From Phenylobacterium sp. (GTDB lineage Bacteria; Pseudomonadota; Alphaproteobacteria; Caulobacterales; Caulobacteraceae): a DNA stretch of 60,058 nt. Below, piece after piece: positions 8,772 through 17,533 of the stretch. The notes beneath the pieces were generated by a model that made no database searches, had not been told where the DNA came from, and saw only the letters and a list, made by a program, of their open reading frames with translations. The stretch lies in assembly GCF_024508875.1 (NCBI RefSeq), contig NZ_JANINU010000021.1:1-60058 (forward strand), read 5' to 3'. A program made the position numbers and the translations under genes. The stretch's first letter is position 1. Each line of letters starts with the position of its first letter.

Positions 8772-10367
8772 ATGCAGTCCTACGCCCTCACCGTCGACAA
8801 GTTCCTCGACCACGCCGCCAAGTGGTCTGGGGCGCGGGAGATCGTCACGGCGCGCGGGGGACGGATCGGCTATGCGGCGCTACGGACGCGCAGCAACCGG
8901 CTGTCGGGCGCGCTTGCCGTGCTGGGGCTGAAGGCGGGCGACCGGGTCGGGACCCTTGCCTGGAACACCCAGCACCACCTGGAAATCTACTATGCGGTGA
9001 TGGGCGCGGGGATGGTCTGCCACACGCTCAACCCCCGCATCACCGCCGCGCAGCTCGCCGCCATGGTGAATGAGGCGGAGGACCGGGTGCTGGCGGTCGC
9101 GGCGAATCTCTGGCCCCTGCTCGCCGAGGTCGCGCCGCTTTGCCCGGGCCTGGAGCACGTGATCCTGCTCGATGGCGACGCGCCGACGGACGATGGGCTG
9201 GGCGATCATCCGGCCACGGTCTGGACGCTCGAGGGCTTGCTCACCGCGCACGGCGCCGAGGCCGTTTGGGGCGCCTTCCCCGAGGAGACGCCTGCGGGGC
9301 TCTGTTACACCTCGGGCACCACGGGCCGGCCGAAGGGCGTGGTCTACACCCACCGCTCGAACTACCTGCACACCCTGCGCGGCCTGCAGGCCGATGCGTT
9401 CGCCCTGACGGCGCGCGACGTGGTGCTGGTGGCGGTTCCGATGTTCCACGCCAACGCCTGGGGCCTGCCGTTCGCGGCGCCCGCAGCGGGCGCGAAGCTG
9501 GTGCTGCCGGGTCGGCAGGCTGACGGTGAAAGCCTCGCCAGGCTGATGCGCGAGGAGGGCGTGACCGTGGCCGTGGGCGTCCAGACCGTCTGGCTCGGCG
9601 TTCTCGACCACCTGGAGGCCACGGGCGGCGCGCTGCCGGCGCTGGAACGCGTCGTGATCGGCGGCTCGCACTGTCCGGACGCGCTCATCCAACGCATGGA
9701 GACGGGCCTGGACGCCCTGGTACAGACGAGCTGGGGCATGACCGAGCTCTCGCCGCTGGGCGTGGTGACGGCGCGAGATGCGCCGCGCACCGAGACCCGC
9801 GCCGCCGGCCGGCCGATGATGGGCCTCGACCTGAAGCTCACCGACGCAGACGGCGTGACCCTGCCGCAGCAGCGGGGAGTGGTCGGCCACCTGAAGGTGA
9901 AGGGTCCGAGCGTCCTCGACCGCTACTTCAAGGCCGAAGCCGACTCCCTCGATCCCGAGGGCTATTTCGATACGGGCGACCTGGCGCGCATCGACGCGGA
10001 CGGGTCGCTGACGATCTGTGGCCGCTCCAAGGATCTGATCAAGTCGGGCGGCGAGTGGATCAACCCGACCGAGATCGAGGCCATCGTCGGTCGCCATCCC
10101 ACGGTGGCGCAGGTGGCGGTGATCGGCCGCGCCGACCGCAAGTGGGACGAGCGCCCGGTGCTGATCGTCGAGCCGCGCCAGGGCCAGGCCGTGGACGCCC
10201 GCGGCCTGATCGCCGCGCTGAAGGGCCAAGTGCCGGATTGGTGGCTGCCCGATCAGGTCGCGCGCATCGCCGCCATGCCGCTGGCCGCGACCGGCAAGAT
10301 TGACAAGGTCCGCCTGCGTGCCGACTACGTGGACGGCAAGATCCCCGTTGAGGAGGTCGCGCGCTGA
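8772..10367 (+). CDS. Acyl-CoA synthetase (AMP-forming, AlkK-like)
   Basis: This 531-residue adenylate-forming enzyme activates a carboxylic acid to its CoA thioester with ATP. The P-loop YTSGTTGRPKGV is at residues 179-190, with SWGMTELSPLG as the A5 region, YFDTGD, and the hinge GRSKDLIKSGGEWI. The catalytic lysine is probably Lys509 in ATGKID near the C-terminus. The overall pattern (LNPRI, HANAWGLPF) is that of medium/long-chain fatty acid-CoA ligases such as AlkK. It is the first gene of an operon with a TetR regulator 45 nt downstream and shares the operator with the TonB receptor. Confidence 0.9.
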   Translation: MQSYALTVDKFLDHAAKWSGAREIVTARGGRIGYAALRTRSNRLSGALAVLGLKAGDRVGTLAWNTQHHLEIYYAVMGAGMVCHTLNPRITAAQLAAMVNEAEDRVLAVAANLWPLLAEVAPLCPGLEHVILLDGDAPTDDGLGDHPATVWTLEGLLTAHGAEAVWGAFPEETPAGLCYTSGTTGRPKGVVYTHRSNYLHTLRGLQADAFALTARDVVLVAVPMFHANAWGLPFAAPAAGAKLVLPGRQADGESLARLMREEGVTVAVGVQTVWLGVLDHLEATGGALPALERVVIGGSHCPDALIQRMETGLDALVQTSWGMTELSPLGVVTARDAPRTETRAAGRPMMGLDLKLTDADGVTLPQQRGVVGHLKVKGPSVLDRYFKAEADSLDPEGYFDTGDLARIDADGSLTICGRSKDLIKSGGEWINPTEIEAIVGRHPTVAQVAVIGRADRKWDERPVLIVEPRQGQAVDARGLIAALKGQVPDWWLPDQVARIAAMPLAATGKIDKVRLRADYVDGKIPVEEVAR

Positions 10368-10412
10368 CGCGATTCCTCGGCAGGTCTGCTGCGAAGAAGC
10401 CAGGTACGGTGG

Positions 10413-11084
10413 ATGTCAGACGGTTCGACGGCAAAGCGCATTTCCCGCACGAAGGCTGAACAGCGCGCCGAATCCATCGAGCAGATCCTGGACGCGGCCG
10501 AGTACCTCTTCTCGAAGAACGGCCTGAACGGCGTGACGCTGCGCGACGTGGCCAAGCGCGTGGGCGTGCACACGACGCTCCTGCACTACTATTTCGATGA
10601 CAAGCAGCGGCTGTTCGAGGCGGTGTTCGCCCGCCGCGCCGCCGTGACCAGCGGCCGCCGCATGGAGGCGCTCGAGGCGTACGAAGCCGAGGCCGGCGAC
10701 CGTCCGACCGTCGAGGGCGCGCTGCATGCCTTCCTCGACACCGACCTGGACCTCTACGTGCAGGGCGGAGAGCCCTGGATGAACTACGCCGCCTTCTGCG
10801 CCCGCGTCAGCAACACGCCCGAGGGCGCGGCGCTGATGGACGAGCATTTCGACCCGGTGGTGCTGAAGCTGGTGGGCATCCTGAAGCGCGCGCTGCCCGA
10901 CTATTCGGACGAGGACATCTTCTGGGGCTACCACTTTGTCACCGGCGCCCTGATGAACACGCTGGCCCGGACGGGCCGGATCGACAAGCTGTCGGGCGGC
11001 CTTTGCCATTCCGACGACTTCTCCGCCGTCAAGCAGCGGATCGCCCGCTTCATGGCGGCGGGCTTCCTGTCGCTGAAAGCTTAG
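10413..11084 (+). CDS. TetR-family transcriptional regulator
   Basis: This 223-residue protein has an N-terminal TetR DNA-binding domain (about residues 18-65) with the helix-turn-helix VTLRDVAKRVGVHTTLLHYYFDDK. The C-terminal ligand domain (about 85-223) is of the large TetR_C type. It is co-oriented with and 45 nt downstream of the acyl-CoA ligase, and lies between the two promoter regions that share the TCAC-N4-GTGA operator, so it is the likely repressor of all flanking genes and of itself. The inducer may be the acyl-CoA product, by analogy with FadR- and PsrA-type TetR proteins; this is inference. Its stop overlaps the stop of the MFS gene by 4 nt. Confidence 0.9.
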   Translation: MSDGSTAKRISRTKAEQRAESIEQILDAAEYLFSKNGLNGVTLRDVAKRVGVHTTLLHYYFDDKQRLFEAVFARRAAVTSGRRMEALEAYEAEAGDRPTVEGALHAFLDTDLDLYVQGGEPWMNYAAFCARVSNTPEGAALMDEHFDPVVLKLVGILKRALPDYSDEDIFWGYHFVTGALMNTLARTGRIDKLSGGLCHSDDFSAVKQRIARFMAAGFLSLKA

Positions 11085-12385
11085 CGGGCGTCCTGGGCGC
11101 GCAGCAGGCGGGCCAGCCATAGGAAGAGGGCGATGGCCACGCCGTAGAATGGCGTCAGGGTGTAGAAGGCCATCTGCAGCGAATGGTCGGGGTGGGCGGC
11201 GTGGAAGGCGTCGCTGACCGCGCCGACATAGGTGGGGCCGAGGCCCAGGCCGATCATGTTCATGACCAGCAGCAACAGCGCCCCCGACAGCACCCGCTGG
11301 TTCGGTGCGACCGTCTCCTGCACCAGCGTCACGGCCGACGACAGGTAGAAGTAGTTGAGGAACGTGGGGGCGGCGAACAGCAGCAGCGCCAGCGGCCAAG
11401 ACGGCGCCCAGACGAAGCCCAGGAAGAACGGTACGGCCAGCGCGAGCGAGATCGCCGGGACGGTGGCGTAGGCGGCCCGCGAGCGTTGCGTCAGGCGGTC
11501 GATCACCCGGCCCGAGACGTAGATCCCGCCGCCCATGCAGACGCCGACAACCAGCGCGTACCAGACGGCGACCTCGCTCAGAGTCATGCCCTTCTCGCGG
11601 ATCAGGAACAGGGTGGCGAAGTTGCCCACGCCATAGGTGACGAACTGCGTCGCCCCGCTCCCCAGGGCCACGAGCAGCAGCGTGGGTGTCGTGAAGAACA
11701 TGGCGACGGTGCTCTTGAACCCCGCCGGCTCGGGCTTGGCCTCGCCCGCGCCGTCCAGCCCGCCGCGCCGCGGCTCGCGCACGATGAGCAGCACCGCCAC
11801 GGCGGCGACCAGGCCCACGGCGCCCAGCACCAGGAACGCGTGCCGCCAGCTATAGGCCGCCGCGATCGAGGCGCCGAACGCGACGCCCAGCGCCTGGCCG
11901 ATCGGCGGGCCCAGGTTGAACAGGCCCAGCGCCGTCCCGCGGCGGCCCGACGGGAAGTAATCGGAGATGATCGCGTAGGACGGCGGCACGCCCCCCGCCT
12001 CGCCCACGCCCACCGCCATGCGGGCGGCGACAAGCTGCGGGTAGTTGCGCGCCAGGCCGCAGGCCATGGTCGCCGCGCTCCAGAGGGCGCAGGCGAAGGC
12101 CAGTACCTTCACCCGGTTGGTCCGGTCGGCGAGCCAGCCCACCGGGATGGAGATCAGGCAGTAGAACAGCGCGAAATACAGCCCGCCGATCCGGCCGAGT
12201 TGGCCGTCGGTGACGTGCAGGCTGTCCTGGATGGGCTTGGCCAGGATCGACAGCAACTGCCGGTCCAGGAAGTTCAGGACGTAGACGAAGCACAGCATGC
12301 CCAGCACCAGCCAGGCCCGCGCGCCCGGCGCGGCCGCCTCTGGCGCCGGAGCAAGCTCGCCCGCGGCCCGCTCGGCGTGGTCCAT
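11081..12385 (-). CDS. MFS transporter
   Basis: This 434-residue major facilitator superfamily permease has about 12 hydrophobic segments, the loop 2-3 motif GWLADRTNRVKV (A-motif) and a charged cytoplasmic N-terminus. The FLDRQLLSILAKPIQ segment in helix 1 and VGVGEAGGVPPSYAIISDYF in helix 4 are typical of the sphingolipid-transporter/Spinster-like and anion:cation symporter branch common in sphingomonads and caulobacters. It is divergent from the SDR gene, and the spacer holds operator copy 3. A role in substrate uptake across the inner membrane is inferred from context. Confidence 0.9.
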   Translation of the reverse strand: MDHAERAAGELAPAPEAAAPGARAWLVLGMLCFVYVLNFLDRQLLSILAKPIQDSLHVTDGQLGRIGGLYFALFYCLISIPVGWLADRTNRVKVLAFACALWSAATMACGLARNYPQLVAARMAVGVGEAGGVPPSYAIISDYFPSGRRGTALGLFNLGPPIGQALGVAFGASIAAAYSWRHAFLVLGAVGLVAAVAVLLIVREPRRGGLDGAGEAKPEPAGFKSTVAMFFTTPTLLLVALGSGATQFVTYGVGNFATLFLIREKGMTLSEVAVWYALVVGVCMGGGIYVSGRVIDRLTQRSRAAYATVPAISLALAVPFFLGFVWAPSWPLALLLFAAPTFLNYFYLSSAVTLVQETVAPNQRVLSGALLLLVMNMIGLGLGPTYVGAVSDAFHAAHPDHSLQMAFYTLTPFYGVAIALFLWLARLLRAQDAR

Positions 12386-12462
12386 CCCATCCTCCCCATG
12401 TTCTCGTTCGATCGCTCGCGCGTCGGCCTGCGACCATGGAGCGGCCCGGCCTCATCCGTCAA

Positions 12463-12479
12463 TGTTCACGCTCGTGATA
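12463..12479 (+). promoter_or_regulatory. Operator copy 3 (MFS/SDR divergent promoter)
   Basis: This reads TGTTCACGCTCGTGATA, with core TCAC-GCTC-GTGA. TTGACC (12487-12492) follows after 7 nt, the same spacing as in copies 1 and 2. It lies 68 nt before the SDR start and 78 nt before the MFS start, so one site may serve both promoters. Confidence 0.7.
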
Positions 12480-12546
12480 GTGAGTGTTGACCTTGGCCAC
12501 GAGGTCGGACAGCTTGGCCGACACTGAGCGGAGCGGAGGTAGCGGG

Positions 12547-13440
12547 ATGTCCCTCGAGGGCAGGGTTGCGATCATCACCGGCGCGGGCGGCGGACTAGGG
12601 CGAGCACACGCCCTGTTCCTGGCCCGGCACGGCGCGCGCGTGGTGGTCAACGACCTGGCCTGGGGGCCGGCGGCGGCGGTCGCGGACGAGATCGTCGCCG
12701 CGGGCGGCGAGGCCCTGGCCGCCGCCGCCTCGGTCACCGACGAGGCCGGCGTGGCGGCGATGGTCGCGAAGACCCTCGACCACTGGGGCCGGGTCGACAT
12801 CCTGGTGAACAACGCCGGCATCCTGCGCGACCGCACCTTCGCCAAGATGAGCCTCGACGACTTCCGCCTGGTGGTGGACGTCCACCTGATGGGCGCCGCC
12901 GTCTGCACCAAGGCGGTCTGGGATGTGATGCGCGCCCAGGCCTACGGCCGGGTTGTGATGACGACGTCCTCGTCCGGCCTCTACGGCAACTTCGGGCAGG
13001 CCAATTACGGCGCCGCCAAGATGGCCCTTGTCGGCCTGATGCAGACCCTGGCGCTGGAGGGCGAGCGGTACGGCATCCGGGTGAACTGCCTGGCCCCCAC
13101 CGCGGCCACCCAGATGACCCACGGCGTGCTCTCCGACGAGAGCCTGGCCCTGCTGCAGCCCGACCGCGTGAGCCCTGGCCTGCTGGCGCTGGTCGGCGAG
13201 GGCGCGCCCACCCGCACCGTCCTGTGCGCCGGCGCCGGCCACTTCGCCCAGGCCAACGTGACGCTCACGCGCGGCCGCTACGTCGGCGACGCCGAGGATG
13301 CCGGCCAGCAGGTGATCGCCCACTGGGGCGAGATCGCCGACCGGTCTGGCGAGGTCGCCCCGCCCTACGGCTTCTTCCAGGCTGAGCGCGAGCTGGCCTC
13401 GGCAGGCCTCGGTCCGGAGGTGGATGTCGTCGCCCGCTGA
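12547..13440 (+). CDS. SDR-family oxidoreductase, FOX2/HSD17B4-like
   Basis: This 297-residue NAD(P)-dependent dehydrogenase is probably a (3R)-hydroxyacyl-CoA dehydrogenase. It has TGAGGGLG (residues 11-18), NNAG (88-91), a serine cluster at 141-143, Tyr154 and Lys158. The sequence MSLEGRVAIITGAGGGLGRAH and the C-terminal extension beyond the basic SDR fold resemble the dehydrogenase part of peroxisomal multifunctional enzyme 2. The ATG at 12547 is selected because GGAGGT lies 6 nt upstream. It is under the shared operator, which places it in the same pathway as the acyl-CoA ligase. The exact substrate is unknown. Confidence 0.88.
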   Translation: MSLEGRVAIITGAGGGLGRAHALFLARHGARVVVNDLAWGPAAAVADEIVAAGGEALAAAASVTDEAGVAAMVAKTLDHWGRVDILVNNAGILRDRTFAKMSLDDFRLVVDVHLMGAAVCTKAVWDVMRAQAYGRVVMTTSSSGLYGNFGQANYGAAKMALVGLMQTLALEGERYGIRVNCLAPTAATQMTHGVLSDESLALLQPDRVSPGLLALVGEGAPTRTVLCAGAGHFAQANVTLTRGRYVGDAEDAGQQVIAHWGEIADRSGEVAPPYGFFQAERELASAGLGPEVDVVAR

Positions 13441-13443
13441 GGT

Positions 13444-14979
13444 TCAGGCGGCGGGCCCGCGCGCCGGCTTGCGGGCCCGCAGCTCGATGTGCAGCTCGCT
13501 GCAGATGTTCCAGTTCGAGCGGATGAGGTGGTTGACCTCGTCCTGGGCCAGCTTCCCGCTGGTGAATTGCGACCTGTAGGGCTCGTCCAGCGTCACTTCG
13601 CGGTGCACGACCTCGAAATCGAGCTTGTTGCGCGCAGCTAGCGGCTCCGGCCCCGCGCCGGCGGGCGTGCGCGCGTCGAACAAGGCCAGCACCTGCGAGT
13701 TGATGGCGCGCACGCAGGAAGGATCGTTTGCGAACCGATCCGAGCGCGGGTGCTTGGCGATGATCACCACCCGGGCGTCGGGCCGACAGACCCGGTAGAG
13801 CTCGCGCATCATCCTCTGGAAGGTCTTGAAGTCGCCGCCCATGTGTTCGAGCGAGTGCCGGAAGTAGACGGTCTCGGCGTAGTTGTCGGGCCAAGGCCAC
13901 GGCGTGCGTTCCAGGTCGACCACCATGTCGGCGTCGACGTCGCGGCGGATATCCACATCGATTGTGTTGCGGGTCTTGCGCTCGCCGCAGCCCAGGTTGA
14001 GCTCCGCGCCGTCCGAATGCGGCCGCCAACCTGGAATCCACCGCGCCAGGGTCAGGTCGGTCCAGCGATAGGCCTTGTCCAGGATCCGATAGCGGCGCCG
14101 GACCTGCTCGTAGTACCGCCGCTTCTCGGGCGTCAGGCCATCCTCCGGCCGCCCATCCTTGAGCAGGGTGTCGCAGTAATAGAACACCGTCTTGGCGATC
14201 TGGGGGAAGTAGCGGAACGCGAACCACCGTTTGGAGGCGCGGAAGCTGTCGATGTTCCACATCCAGCCCTTGGTCTGGCTCATCTGCGAGAAGAGCCCGG
14301 CCCGGTGCACGCGATACGCCGACCACGTCTCGGGGAAGAACCGGATCTTGCCATACTGGGCATGGGCGATGGTTATGAAGATGTCGCAGGACAGCGAACT
14401 GCGCAGAAAGCGCGGCATGCGGCCACGGAACACGTTGCGGTAAGTTATCGACGAGGTGTGGAAGAACGACGACAAGCTGATCAGGTCGTCGATCGTGTGC
14501 TCGGATTGCGGCTTGGGGGGCAGGAACAGCTCGGGTTCCTTGTCGCTGTCCTCATAAATCTTCAGCGTGTTGTTGGCGCACGCGACGAAGTCGGGATTGG
14601 CCTCCAGGAAGGCCACATGCGTTTGCAGGCGTTCGGTCGAGGTCCAGTAGTCGTCGCCTTCCAGGATGGCGATGTAGTCGCCGTCCATCGTCTTCATGCC
14701 CCGGTAGAAGTTGTGCTGAGCCACCTTGTGGCCCATATTCTTCTTGTTGATGAATGGCTTGACGACATCGGGGAAGCGGGCGGCGTAGTCGCGGACGATA
14801 TCGCTGGTCCCGTCGGTCGAGCAGTCGTCGATCACATGGATGGCGAACGGGAACTCCGTCTTCTGCGCCAGGACGCTCTCGATCGCCTGCGCGATGTAGC
14901 GGGCGTGATTGTACGTGATGATCATGACCGTCACGCGCGGACGGCCACGTCGGTCGGGCGCGGCGATCGGCGGCAGCAA
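13444..14979 (-). CDS. Bifunctional GT2 glycosyltransferase / methyltransferase
   Basis: This 511-residue fusion has an N-terminal GT-A family 2 glycosyltransferase (about 14-270), with VTVMIITYNHARYIAQAI, DDCSTDGT (51-58) and the metal-binding EGDD (107-110). After a linker, a class I SAM methyltransferase-like domain (about 320-500) has LNLGCGERK (327-335), the HSLEHM segment and LYRVCRPDARVVIIA. Such domains often modify the sugar added by the partner domain, or an O-antigen end. It begins the surface-glycan section and is transcribed toward the SDR gene, ending 4 nt from it. Confidence 0.85.
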   Translation of the reverse strand: MLPPIAAPDRRGRPRVTVMIITYNHARYIAQAIESVLAQKTEFPFAIHVIDDCSTDGTSDIVRDYAARFPDVVKPFINKKNMGHKVAQHNFYRGMKTMDGDYIAILEGDDYWTSTERLQTHVAFLEANPDFVACANNTLKIYEDSDKEPELFLPPKPQSEHTIDDLISLSSFFHTSSITYRNVFRGRMPRFLRSSLSCDIFITIAHAQYGKIRFFPETWSAYRVHRAGLFSQMSQTKGWMWNIDSFRASKRWFAFRYFPQIAKTVFYYCDTLLKDGRPEDGLTPEKRRYYEQVRRRYRILDKAYRWTDLTLARWIPGWRPHSDGAELNLGCGERKTRNTIDVDIRRDVDADMVVDLERTPWPWPDNYAETVYFRHSLEHMGGDFKTFQRMMRELYRVCRPDARVVIIAKHPRSDRFANDPSCVRAINSQVLALFDARTPAGAGPEPLAARNKLDFEVVHREVTLDEPYRSQFTSGKLAQDEVNHLIRSNWNICSELHIELRARKPARGPAA

Positions 14980-15128
14980 GTGTCTTTCCCCATCCTTTTC
15001 CCGGGTCCTGCCCCGGGCTTGCGGGCGCTACCCGTCCGCCGGTCCAGCGTGTCGCCGCCGAATCCCAGGCTGAAACGATAGCGGCTGCGGCGCGCCGTGA
15101 ACAACCGCCAGGGGCGCGCGGCGCGCTA

Positions 15129-15797
15129 TCAGTCCTGCGGCCGCCACCCGTAGAGCTCGGCCCGCACGCGCTCGGGCGGGTCGTCCAGCAGCCGCTGCAG
15201 TATCGAGCCAGGCGCGCCGTCGAAGGGCGGCAGGAACTGGAGGCGCACGCCCGCGGCGGCAAAGGTCGCCGGGTCGTAGAGATCGCGGCCGCCCGGGGCG
15301 TTGATGTAGCGGCCCGCGCCGAGCCGGCGGCAGATCTCCAGGATCCGGTCCTGGCCCCGCAGCGACGCCGGCAGCTCCAGCGAGGACGAACGCACCACGT
15401 TCCACGGCACGTCCAGGAGACCGCAGGTCGTCTCGAGCAGGCGCACGATGTAGTCCACCGGTCGGCCTTGGACATTGCGCGCGTCGGCGAGCAGCGCGGC
15501 CGCCGCGCCCGACGCCCGGTCGAGGCCGAACGGGCGCAGGCGCCGCTCCAGCTCGGCGGCGGCGTCCTCCGCGAACTCCAGTTCGTCGATCCTCACGTCC
15601 TGCGGCGCGGGCTTCAACGGCAGGGTGAGCCACTGCTCTACGCCGTTCGCGTCGCGCAGCTTGTTTCGGTGCGCCCAGCCCCGGCGGGGAAACTGCACGC
15701 AGTCGTAGACGACGAAGGTGTCGCTGCCCGAGATCAGCCGGAAGTATCCCGCGTACGGCAGGAAATAGGGCTGCATGATCGCCACGGTCGGCCCCAA
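15129..15797 (-). CDS. WbqC-family protein
   Basis: This 222-residue protein matches the WbqC-like family found in O-antigen and capsule clusters, with the hallmark N-terminus VAIMQPYFLPYAGYFRLI, then FVVYDCVQFPRRGWAHRNKLR and WLTLPLK. The biochemical role of the family is unsettled; some members are linked to N-acyltransfer in glycan assembly. Start choice: TTG at 15797 or the in-frame GTG at 15785, which would give the typical short lead before AIMQP. It lies 149 nt upstream of the GT2-methyltransferase gene on the same strand. Confidence 0.88.
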   Translation of the reverse strand: MGPTVAIMQPYFLPYAGYFRLISGSDTFVVYDCVQFPRRGWAHRNKLRDANGVEQWLTLPLKPAPQDVRIDELEFAEDAAAELERRLRPFGLDRASGAAAALLADARNVQGRPVDYIVRLLETTCGLLDVPWNVVRSSSLELPASLRGQDRILEICRRLGAGRYINAPGGRDLYDPATFAAAGVRLQFLPPFDGAPGSILQRLLDDPPERVRAELYGWRPQD

Positions 15798-15943
15798 GCT
15801 GTGCGCCCTCCTGCGTGGCGAGGCGGCGCCATGGCGTCGCCGACGGGTTTGGCGGCCGTTGGCGGCCCCTGGGGGGTGTAGTACAGCCGCCGACGCGTAG
15901 GCCAGCGCGATCGTCAGCGTGGCCGGGCTTGCAGAGGAACGGG

Positions 15944-17530
15944 ATGACGGCGACCGAGGTGGGGCCGGAAGCGCTTATGCAGCTTGCCGTCCAGGCCGTG
16001 AATCGCGGCGACCTCGCGGAGAGCGAAGCGCTCTGCCGCCGCGTGCTGGCCGTACAGGATCACGGCGGCGCCTATCGGGTGCTGGGCTTCATCGCCTTCC
16101 AGCGCAGGCAGTACGAGGAGGCGGTCGCCAACTGTGCGCAAGCCGCCGCGCGGCAGGCCGGCGGATGGCACAATCTCCTGCTGCTTGGGGCCGCGCGCCA
16201 AGCCCTGGGGCGCTTGCCGGAAGCGCGCGAGGCGCTGGCCGAGGCGGCTCGGTTGAACCCCGGCCATGTCGAGACGGCCCTGCGGCTGCTGGACGTCGCG
16301 CTGCGCCTGGAGGGGCTGGCGGCGGCTGAAGGGCTCTATCGACAGGCGTACCACCCGCTGGCCGTGCGCGAGATCGACGAAGGCTGGGAGAAGCTGGTGC
16401 TACGGGCGGTCGGGGCGCCGCCGACGGGCGTGCGCACGTATCCGCAGGACACCGCGTTCGAATGGGCCCGCCGCGCCGGCGTCGCGACGATGGACGCCGG
16501 TGATATCGAAGCGATTCCCATCCAGGCCATCGGCGCGGCGGCGCCCACCGGCCAGGTGATGGGCAACAAGCCCTACGTCGTGGAACTGCCGCATGTCCGC
16601 GCCTTCGCGTACTCCCATGTGATCCTGACTGCGGACGACGTCGCTCTCAACGAGGCGGGTGGGCATCGCGACTACGGCCGCTTCGTGGATCACCGCTCGG
16701 ACGCCGCGGTGGTGTTCCAGCACGCCGGGCGCCTACGTCTGCGGGACGACGCCTACGAGATGCAGGACGTCGACGCGGCGGTCTGGCTCGCCGGGCCGGC
16801 CAGCGACGCGTTCGGACACTGGATCGGCGAGTTCGCGCCGCGCCTGCAGTTCCTCGAACAGCATCCGGCGTTCGCGGGCCGCCCGATTCTCGTCGACGAG
16901 GGCATGCCGCCGACGCACCTCGAACTGCTGCGCATGATCTGCTCGAACCCGCTGATCACGTTGCGTCGGGGGCAGGGTGTGCGCGTGCGCCGGCTGCTCT
17001 ACGCGCCGACGCCCACGTTCTTTCCCATCCACCTGCTCCCCAACGACATGCCCCCCTTCACGGCATGCTGCGCCTCGGTGCGCGCCTATCGTTACCTCAA
17101 GGAGAAGGCGGAGACGGCGCTCGGCGTCGCGCCGCCCACGGGCCGCAAATATTATCTCACGCGCGCCGCCCGAAGCTGGCGCCGCATCCGCAACGAGGAC
17201 GAGGTGCGAGGCTATCTCGAACGCCACGGCTACGAGACGGTGCTGACCGAGAACCTCACGTTCGCCGAGCAGGTGCGTCTGTTCCAGAGCGCCGGCGCGA
17301 TCATGGCGCCGAGCGGATCGGCCATGCAGAACTTCGTCTACGCGCCGACGAACGTGCGCCTGTTCGTGATGACGCAGGAGAACCCACATAACCACGCGGC
17401 CTTCAACGGCCAGGCGCGGGCCATGGGGTACGATCCGCAATTCATCTGCGGCCGTGCGGTCGGCGATCCCGCGCAGAAGCACACGGACTACGTCATCCCG
17501 ATCGAGGCGCTCGCCCCGGCAGTCGCCTGA
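15944..17530 (+). CDS. TPR-domain GT61 glycosyltransferase
   Basis: This is a predicted 528-residue protein. Residues about 5-125 form tetratricopeptide-like helical repeats (YRVLGFIAFQRRQYEEAVANC, LGRLPEAREALAEAARLNP). The remainder is a GT61/DUF563-type glycosyltransferase, with FGHWIGEFAPRLQFL, KYYLTRA and the late signature ENLTFAEQVRLFQSAGAIMAPSGSAMQNFVYA. Family members transfer pentoses or hexoses in extracellular glycans. The ATG at 15944 is chosen for the GAGGAACGGG sequence just upstream; earlier in-frame starts lack a ribosome site. It is divergent from the WbqC gene. The TPR part may dock the enzyme to a partner. Confidence 0.85.
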   Translation: MTATEVGPEALMQLAVQAVNRGDLAESEALCRRVLAVQDHGGAYRVLGFIAFQRRQYEEAVANCAQAAARQAGGWHNLLLLGAARQALGRLPEAREALAEAARLNPGHVETALRLLDVALRLEGLAAAEGLYRQAYHPLAVREIDEGWEKLVLRAVGAPPTGVRTYPQDTAFEWARRAGVATMDAGDIEAIPIQAIGAAAPTGQVMGNKPYVVELPHVRAFAYSHVILTADDVALNEAGGHRDYGRFVDHRSDAAVVFQHAGRLRLRDDAYEMQDVDAAVWLAGPASDAFGHWIGEFAPRLQFLEQHPAFAGRPILVDEGMPPTHLELLRMICSNPLITLRRGQGVRVRRLLYAPTPTFFPIHLLPNDMPPFTACCASVRAYRYLKEKAETALGVAPPTGRKYYLTRAARSWRRIRNEDEVRGYLERHGYETVLTENLTFAEQVRLFQSAGAIMAPSGSAMQNFVYAPTNVRLFVMTQENPHNHAAFNGQARAMGYDPQFICGRAVGDPAQKHTDYVIPIEALAPAVA

Positions 17531-17533
17531 ACG

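Noticed and set aside
8293..8931. A 212-codon gene in the divergent control region
   Set aside because: It crosses the operators and runs into the acyl-CoA ligase in another frame; the sequence is arginine/proline-rich with no recognisable feature.
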